Source: Nesterenkonia sp. PF2B19
GTDB lineage: Bacteria > Actinomycetota > Actinomycetes > Actinomycetales > Micrococcaceae
Direction: 5' to 3'
DNA length: 38,428 nt
Assembly (NCBI RefSeq): GCF_001758425.2
Contig: NZ_MDSS02000032.1
Coordinates: 1 to 38,428, forward strand
Positions 35,701-38,428 of this stretch are shown one piece after another. Position 1 is the first letter of the stretch. Each line of letters opens with the position of its first letter. A program made the translations under genes and the position numbers. Below the pieces are notes generated by a model. The model was not told the DNA's origin and searched no databases. It worked only from the letters and a program-made list of their open reading frames with translations.

Positions 35701-35883
35701 GCCCCGACCGGATCCCCGGAGGAGCAGCTGGCCGACGCCCTGGAGCGGGCCAACCAGGCCATGCAGGACTCGCAGGCGGCTCTGGAGGAGGGCGACTTCT
35801 CCGCCTACGGTGAGGCGCAGGCCGAGCTCCAGCAGGCCGTGGAGGACGCACTGGCGGCCGAGGAGGCCATCGCCGGCGACTGA
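32749..35883 (+). CDS. UPF0182 family membrane protein
   Basis: An intact 1044-residue protein. A Gly/Ser-rich N-terminus (residues 1-55) leads to about seven membrane helices within residues 60-350, for example LTIIIIAVLIGAFVISSG, LGIFLAGFLVMGALVWLSLF and FLGFINGFLISAVLVAGIAG. A large extracytoplasmic domain follows (about 350-900), with family segments such as DPNLVSASFGQLQQFRQYYAF and YPEDMFRVQRELLGRYHV. The last 120 residues are an acidic repeat (ATTEDED-like units) followed by a helical end, EEQLADALERANQAMQDSQA. GTG at 32749 has GAGAGGG upstream. The leader between the protease and this gene (32594-32748) is A/C-rich with a 7-bp stem (32695-32701 with 32727-32733) just before the ribosome site. 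The role of UPF0182 is not established. Confidence 0.95.
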   Translation: MSFSQGFGSTNPFGGSGLFGSGGSDDDGGSGRGGSGGGGSQRPQRSGPRRPSALTLTIIIIAVLIGAFVISSGFYAEIMWYNQVGYSEVFWVERLSRLGIFLAGFLVMGALVWLSLFLAFRSRPQTLDRQMNESIQRYQNTLTSMRRLLMIGLPVLMGFFAGTAASGAWEEVLLFFNQEPFGMTDPEFGLDFAFFVFTMPFLGFINGFLISAVLVAGIAGIICHYLYGGIRIEPSGRFVIEKAARWHIAVTAAIFVLLQGVNWWLDRYATLTNQDGNWAGALYTDVHAVIPAQTILAVAAVLVAGIFIVTAVTGRWRFSIIGTAVLIVTAIVGGAVYPFLVQEYQVRPSERTLESPYIERNMEMTRFAYGFDEITQDDYDAETRAAEGALAEDAANTQNIRLLDPNLVSASFGQLQQFRQYYAFNDTLSFDRYEVDGEREDTVIAAREVNVADDASWVNRHLIFTHGYGLVAANASTVTPEGRPDFTLRDIPTRGQLASDEDYEPRIYFGENTTDFSIVGAPEGADPMELDRPASGNSDADTVYTFSGEGGPSVGNLFNRLVYAIQFQSPEILLSGDMNEESQILYDRHPRERVEKVAPFLEVDQNIYPAIVDGRVKWIVEGYTTSANFPYSMQQQLESATTDALTQGGQVLSGQVNYMRNSVKATVDAYDGSVTLYAWDDEDPILKAWENVFPESLQPYSEMSAELMDHVRYPEDMFRVQRELLGRYHVTDPGAFYENNDAWSVPDDPTQGDGAVKQPPYYMTLQMPGQDEPKFSLTSTFIPQITEGAQQRNVLYGFLAANGDAGTGEDGVKDEDFGSLHLLELPRDTAVPGPGQTQANFDSNSVVSQELNLLRQGASEVINGNMVTLPAGEGILYVQPVYVQSTGATAYPLLRKVLVSYGEEVGFADTLGEALDQVFGGDSGAAVAEGAGVEGEAVDEDVEVPTGDDATTEDEDLEAPTEDEDATTEDEDATTEDDEPTVEDAPTGSPEEQLADALERANQAMQDSQAALEEGDFSAYGEAQAELQQAVEDALAAEEAIAGD

Positions 35884-35960
35884 TCCCGGCAGGTCCGGAG
35901 GCTCCGGCCTCCGGGCCTGGCCGCGGAGCCCCGGAGCGGGGTTCTCCAGCTGGACCGCAG

Positions 35961-36002
35961 ACGGCGGGGCCGGTTCCCTTCACGGGGAGCCGGCCCCGCC
36001 GT
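35961..36002 (+). terminator. strong hairpin behind the UPF0182 gene
   Basis: A 13-bp perfect G/C-rich stem (ACGGCGGGGCCGG at 35961-35973 with its complement at 35990-36002) lies 78 nt after the stop. There is no T-run, as is usual for actinobacterial terminators. A smaller stem CCGGAGG/CCTCCGG lies at 35895-35914. Confidence 0.75.
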
Positions 36003-36046
36003 CGTCTCTGGGCGAAGTGTCAGTGCGGGTTCTCGTGACGTTGAGT

Positions 36047-36104
36047 TGGTCTGGAGTTGTCGGTACTCGACTCGATCGAGTCGAGTACCGACAACTCCAG
36101 ACCA
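36047..36104. repeat. perfect 58-nt palindrome
   Basis: The 29-nt arms are exactly complementary with no spacer; the centre lies between 36075 and 36076 (CTCGA|TCGAG). The outer part reads TGGTCTGGAGTTGTCGGTAC on the left and its complement on the right. It sits between the 3' ends of convergent genes (UPF0182 and DUF2231), as does the dyad at 5019-5096. It could extrude as a cruciform or act as a bidirectional terminator, or be one copy of a dispersed palindromic repeat. Confidence 0.95.
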
Positions 36105-36120
36105 CCTCGACGAGGGCAGC

Positions 36121-36150
36121 GGGGTCTGGAGCAGCGGGGTCTGGAGCAGC
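36121..36150. repeat. 15-nt tandem repeat beside the palindrome
   Basis: Two exact copies of GGGGTCTGGAGCAGC are adjacent. Their GGTCTGGAG core is the same as the outer arm of the neighbouring palindrome, so the region holds four copies of this word (three direct, one inverted). Confidence 0.85.
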
Positions 36151-36159
36151 AGCGTCGGG

Positions 36160-36578
36160 TCAGCTGAGCCGCCCCAGACGGCCTCGGCTCCGCTGTGGCC
36201 GGCCAGGATGGTGAAGGTCACCGCGGCGATTCCGCTGAGGATGGTCAGGGCGCCGAACAGCAGGCGGGGGAGACGCCGGCCGCGCAGGAAGAACCACAGC
36301 AGCGAGGACAGCGCCATCGCTGAGGAGGAGAACACGGTGGGCAGCCCCCAGCGGATGTGCTTCTCGGGAGTGCCCACGTACTCGGTGAGGATCGAACCGG
36401 ACTGGTCCGCGACGACGGCGGAGATCGCCCCCGCCACGGCGAGGATCACCCCCAGCGGTCCGCAGACCGCACGCAGACGGGGCACACAGATCGCGAGGAC
36501 CAGGAGCAGTGCGGCCAACGGCACCAGCACGACCACGGCATGGACGACGAGCGGGTGAAGCGGCAGGTCGAAGATCAC
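36160..36578 (-). CDS. DUF2231 family small membrane protein (3' end uncertain)
   Basis: About 139 residues as interpreted. GTG at 36578 has CCGGAGG upstream and gives the family start IFDLPLHPLVVHAVVVLVPLAALLL. Four membrane helices are visible: residues about 10-32, 38-58 (GVILAVAGAISAVVAD), 72-95 (STAMALS-like SSSAMALSSLLWFFL) and 103-122 (LLFGALTILSGIAAVTFTILA), ending with the family motif GHSGAEAVWGG. As read, the frame does not stop there but runs through the tandem repeat and palindrome to 35805. One base restored near 36165-36175 gives a normal end, GRLS and TGA at 36160-36162. I therefore think the long tail is an artefact, with moderate confidence. Function of the family is unknown. 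Confidence 0.72.
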
Positions 36579-36706
36579 GGGAGCCTCCGGCGGCGTCACG
36601 AGGGTCACTGTCGGTGGAGGCACCGACGCTACCCGAGGCTGACCTGGGACGTCACGGTTCTGCGGCCCGGGAGACGGAGATCACAGGCCGATCGTTCGTC
36701 TCGATT

Positions 36707-36734
36707 TTGCGTGTGGCTCATGCGCCGGTAAAGT
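36707..36734 (+). promoter_or_regulatory. promoter of the initiator tRNA gene
   Basis: TTGCGT (36707-36712), a 16-nt spacer and TAAAGT (36729-36734), ending 12 nt before the tRNA. This is the best full -35/-10 match in the window. TAATAC at 36734-36739 is a second possible -10. The stretch is A/T-richer than its surroundings. Confidence 0.6.
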
Positions 36735-36746
36735 AATACAAGTCAA

Positions 36747-36820
36747 CGCGGGGTGGAGCAGTTCGGTAGCTCGCCGGGCTCATAACCCGGAGGTCGCAAG
36801 TTCAAATCTTGCCCCCGCAA
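36747..36820 (+). tRNA. initiator tRNA-fMet (CAU)
   Basis: A 74-nt cloverleaf with anticodon CAT at 36781-36783. The acceptor stem CGCGGGG pairs with CCCCGCA so that C1 faces A72, the unpaired first position unique to bacterial initiator tRNA. The anticodon stem carries the three G:C pairs (GGG before and CCC after the loop) that direct it to the P site. The D-loop (AGCAGTTCGGTAGCT) and T-arm (GCAAG-TTCAAAT-CTTGC) are normal. CCA is not encoded; CGA follows. It stands alone, with its own promoter and terminator. Confidence 0.97.
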
Positions 36821-36829
36821 CGAGAAGCC

Positions 36830-36867
36830 GAAGGGCCCGATCGGAAGAGATTCCGGTCGGGCCCTTC
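36830..36867 (+). terminator. terminator of the initiator tRNA gene
   Basis: A 15-bp stem with one G-T pair (GAAGGGCCCGATCGG at 36830-36844 with 36853-36867) and an 8-nt A-rich loop begins 10 nt after the tRNA. It is a compact hairpin typical of stable RNA gene ends. Confidence 0.85.
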
Positions 36868-36943
36868 GCGCATGCCCGAACGATTGACCCCGGGCCGTGG
36901 GCCGCGGAGTGCTCGCCCTCGCAACGAGCATCGTCGACAGGGT

Positions 36944-36969
36944 CCCGAGGCTCGCGGGCGAGCCTCGGG
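36944..36969 (-). terminator. terminator of the GNAT gene
   Basis: A perfect 11-bp stem CCCGAGGCTCG (36944-36954) with CGAGCCTCGGG (36959-36969) and a 4-nt loop lies 8 nt beyond the stop of the minus-strand acetyltransferase gene. Confidence 0.75.
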
Positions 36970-36977
36970 GAACCGGC

Positions 36978-37535
36978 TCACGGCCGCACCGCCGCGTAGA
37001 GCAGCATGTCCCGGCGCCTGCCGCCGATCTCCTGATGACTGCACAGCAGGCCCTCCCGCACATAGCCTGCCCGTTCCGCAGTGCGTACGGAGGCGGTGTT
37101 CCACGGTTCGATGAACAGCTCGATCCGGTGCAGGCCCTCCAGGCTCCACCCGAATCGAGTGAGGGCGTTGAGGGCGTCCGCCGCCAGGCCTCGGCCTCGG
37201 GCAGAGGGGGTGATCGCATATCCGGCGGAGGCCCGGCCCTGGTGCAGGTTCCGCAGCCATAGGCCGCAATGGCCCACCGGGGTGTCGTCGGCGTCGGTGA
37301 TGGTGAAGGCGAAGCCTGTGCCCTCCGCGTGCCGGCCCTGCTGACGCCGGATCCAGGCTGTGAGTTCCTCCCCGGAGCCGTGGGCGGGCAGGGTGCCGAT
37401 CAGGGGCACGTACGGGTCCTCGGACAGCTCACGGGCCATCTCGACGTCGGCGTCCTGGACCGCGCGCAGCGTCACCGCGCCGTGGTGTGGTGGGTCCTCC
37501 GGCCAGGGTGGCAGCGGGGGTCGATGCTCAGACAT
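36978..37535 (-). CDS. GNAT family N-acetyltransferase (RimJ/RimL-like)
   Basis: A 185-residue acetyltransferase. The acetyl-CoA binding motif is visible as SARGRGLAADALNALTRFGW (R/Q-x-x-G-x-G/A type), and the C-terminal IELFIEPWNTASVRTAERAGYVREGLL is typical of the RimJ/RimL group that acetylates protein N-termini or small amines. TVRA-like VTLRAVQDADVEMARELSED starts the fold. I chose ATG at 37535, which has GGGGGTGAT upstream; the frame is open further. The gene lies 22 nt behind the membrane-anchored protein gene on the same strand and is likely co-transcribed. The substrate cannot be told from sequence. Confidence 0.88.
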   Translation of the reverse strand: MSEHRPPLPPWPEDPPHHGAVTLRAVQDADVEMARELSEDPYVPLIGTLPAHGSGEELTAWIRRQQGRHAEGTGFAFTITDADDTPVGHCGLWLRNLHQGRASAGYAITPSARGRGLAADALNALTRFGWSLEGLHRIELFIEPWNTASVRTAERAGYVREGLLCSHQEIGGRRRDMLLYAAVRP

Positions 37536-37557
37536 GATCACCCCCGAAGCCGGGGCC

Positions 37558-38428
37558 TCAGTAGACGCTGTTCCTGGTGGAGGAGAGGTTGATGCCCTCA
37601 CCGGTCAGCTGATTCCAGCAGGACATCTGCGCGGGGAACGACGCGCAGGCGAAGAATCCGTTCTGCGCGGTCTGGCCGTACTGCAGCACCTGGGGCTCGT
37701 CCTCGGGGGAGAGCTGGTCCTCGCAGTCAGGCTCGGGGCCCACGTCCACCTGGATCCGGTACGTGGTGCCGTCCTCGCAGCCGTCCGGGGCGTCGAAGCT
37801 GTGCTCCAGCACCCGGCAGCGCAGCGAGTCGCCGATCTCGCACACGACGTTGCCGGTGGGAGAGGAGAACGAGGTCATCTCCGCGGCGTCGCCAGCGGGG
37901 AAGGCGTAGTTGAACCAGTCGATCCCCATGTCCGCGACGGCGGCGCTGAGCTCGCCGGAGGAGGCCTCCTCGCCGCCCAGCAGCAGATACACATGAGCCG
38001 CATAGGGGTCGTCACAGGCGGTGCGGAGATCCTCCAGCGTCTCCTGGACCAGCCCCTCGTCCTCCTGACTCCACTCGTCCTGCTCCTCGCCGGCCTCGGC
38101 CAGCAGCTCGAAGGGCTCCGCATCGGCCCGCGGGTCCTCGCACTCGCTCTCCTCGGGAACCTCCTGGAGCGCGGCGCGCAGCTCGTCGAGGTCAGGGCCC
38201 TCCGGTTCAGGCTCCGGCTCGGGCGACGGCTCGGCCTCCTCCGGCTCGGACGCGGTGGGCTCCTGCGCCGGGGTCTGCTCGGCCACAGGTGCGCCTCGAT
38301 CGCCCAGGATCATCAGCCCCAGCACGACCACCGCACCGATCGCGATCAGCGGCAGCAGCACGGCCAGGAGCACGACGGCGACCCGACGGCGGCGGTGGGG
38401 CTGGCTCGTCGTCGGCCTCGGCGATCTC
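37558..38428 (-). CDS. membrane-anchored exported protein, 5' end outside the window
   Basis: The frame is open to the right window edge, so the start is not fixed; GTG at 38373 is possible but the open frame upstream (PTTSQPHRRRRVAVV) looks like a normal cytoplasmic N-terminus. A membrane helix follows (LLAVLLPLIAIGAVVVLGLMI), then a Glu/Pro-rich linker (about 50 residues), a helical acidic segment, and a C-terminal domain with six cysteines. That domain begins SFSSPTGNVVCEIGDSLRCR and contains LQYGQTAQNGFFACASF and SCWNQLTGEGINLS. The pattern resembles the DUF6636-type exported domain of actinobacteria; I am not certain. The cysteines probably form disulfides outside the membrane. Function unknown. 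Confidence 0.82.
   Translation of the reverse strand, partial: RSPRPTTSQPHRRRRVAVVLLAVLLPLIAIGAVVVLGLMILGDRGAPVAEQTPAQEPTASEPEEAEPSPEPEPEPEGPDLDELRAALQEVPEESECEDPRADAEPFELLAEAGEEQDEWSQEDEGLVQETLEDLRTACDDPYAAHVYLLLGGEEASSGELSAAVADMGIDWFNYAFPAGDAAEMTSFSSPTGNVVCEIGDSLRCRVLEHSFDAPDGCEDGTTYRIQVDVGPEPDCEDQLSPEDEPQVLQYGQTAQNGFFACASFPAQMSCWNQLTGEGINLSSTRNSVY

Overview
The window is a very GC-rich, gene-dense stretch of an actinobacterial chromosome, most likely from the Micrococcales. The gene content supports this: AdnAB instead of RecBCD/AddAB, an UvrD2-type helicase, an actinobacterial Nei2-like glycosylase, a DUF6318-type lipoprotein, UPF0182, and frequent GTG starts. A Nesterenkonia/Micrococcaceae-like halotolerant organism would fit, especially with the choline-sulfatase, but the genus is a guess. 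I see no insertion sequences, prophage genes, rRNA, CRISPR array or integrase. No gene-free stretch exceeds 300 bases.

Layout. 1-1642: end of an ABC transporter ATPase and its FtsX-like permease. 1748-5012: haem genes hemD-hemB-hemL. 5019-5096: long dyad between convergent genes. 5114-7785: divergent pair of a choline-sulfatase-like enzyme and the formylglycine-generating enzyme (FGE) expected to mature it. 7828-9042: DnaQ-like exonuclease and a small membrane protein. 9189-10962: DUF6318-like lipoprotein and a PKD-domain exported protein with overlapping stop and start. 11023-18196: adnA-adnB helicase-nuclease operon. 18261-19202: stand-alone HNH endonuclease, a candidate type IV restriction enzyme. 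19223-22126: TenA-like protein, Nei2-like glycosylase, MFS transporter. 22367-25417: kinase-fold protein with a long acidic tail, divergent from nudC. 25476-35883: uvrD2, YgjP-like metallopeptidase, E1/ThiF-like protein, DUF2342 zincin-like protein, Lon-like PDZ protease and UPF0182 membrane protein. 36047-36104: perfect 58-nt palindrome. 36160-38428: DUF2231 membrane protein, initiator tRNA with its own promoter and terminator, GNAT acetyltransferase, and a membrane-anchored exported protein cut by the window edge.

The strongest global signal is technical or evolutionary. Eight clear interruptions, and a probable ninth, break conserved genes (hemD, hemB, the DUF6318 lipoprotein, adnA, the MFS gene, uvrD2 twice, DUF2342, probably DUF2231). 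Each is repaired by adding one base, usually in a short G/C run. Since hemB, hemD and adnA are hit and the downstream frames are perfectly conserved, I read these as consensus base-calling losses rather than pseudogenes. Affected genes are annotated over their full reconstructed span.

Themes: DNA repair and recombination is heavily represented (AdnAB, UvrD2, Nei2, DnaQ-like exonuclease, HNH nuclease). The sulfatase/FGE pair is a self-contained maturation unit. The block from uvrD2 to UPF0182 places an orphan E1-like protein among two metallopeptidase-fold proteins and a PDZ protease, and is the best place to look for undescribed function. Several starts (dnaQ-like, tenA-like, nudC, kinase-like gene) lie 6-7 nt behind a -10 hexamer, which suggests leaderless transcripts.
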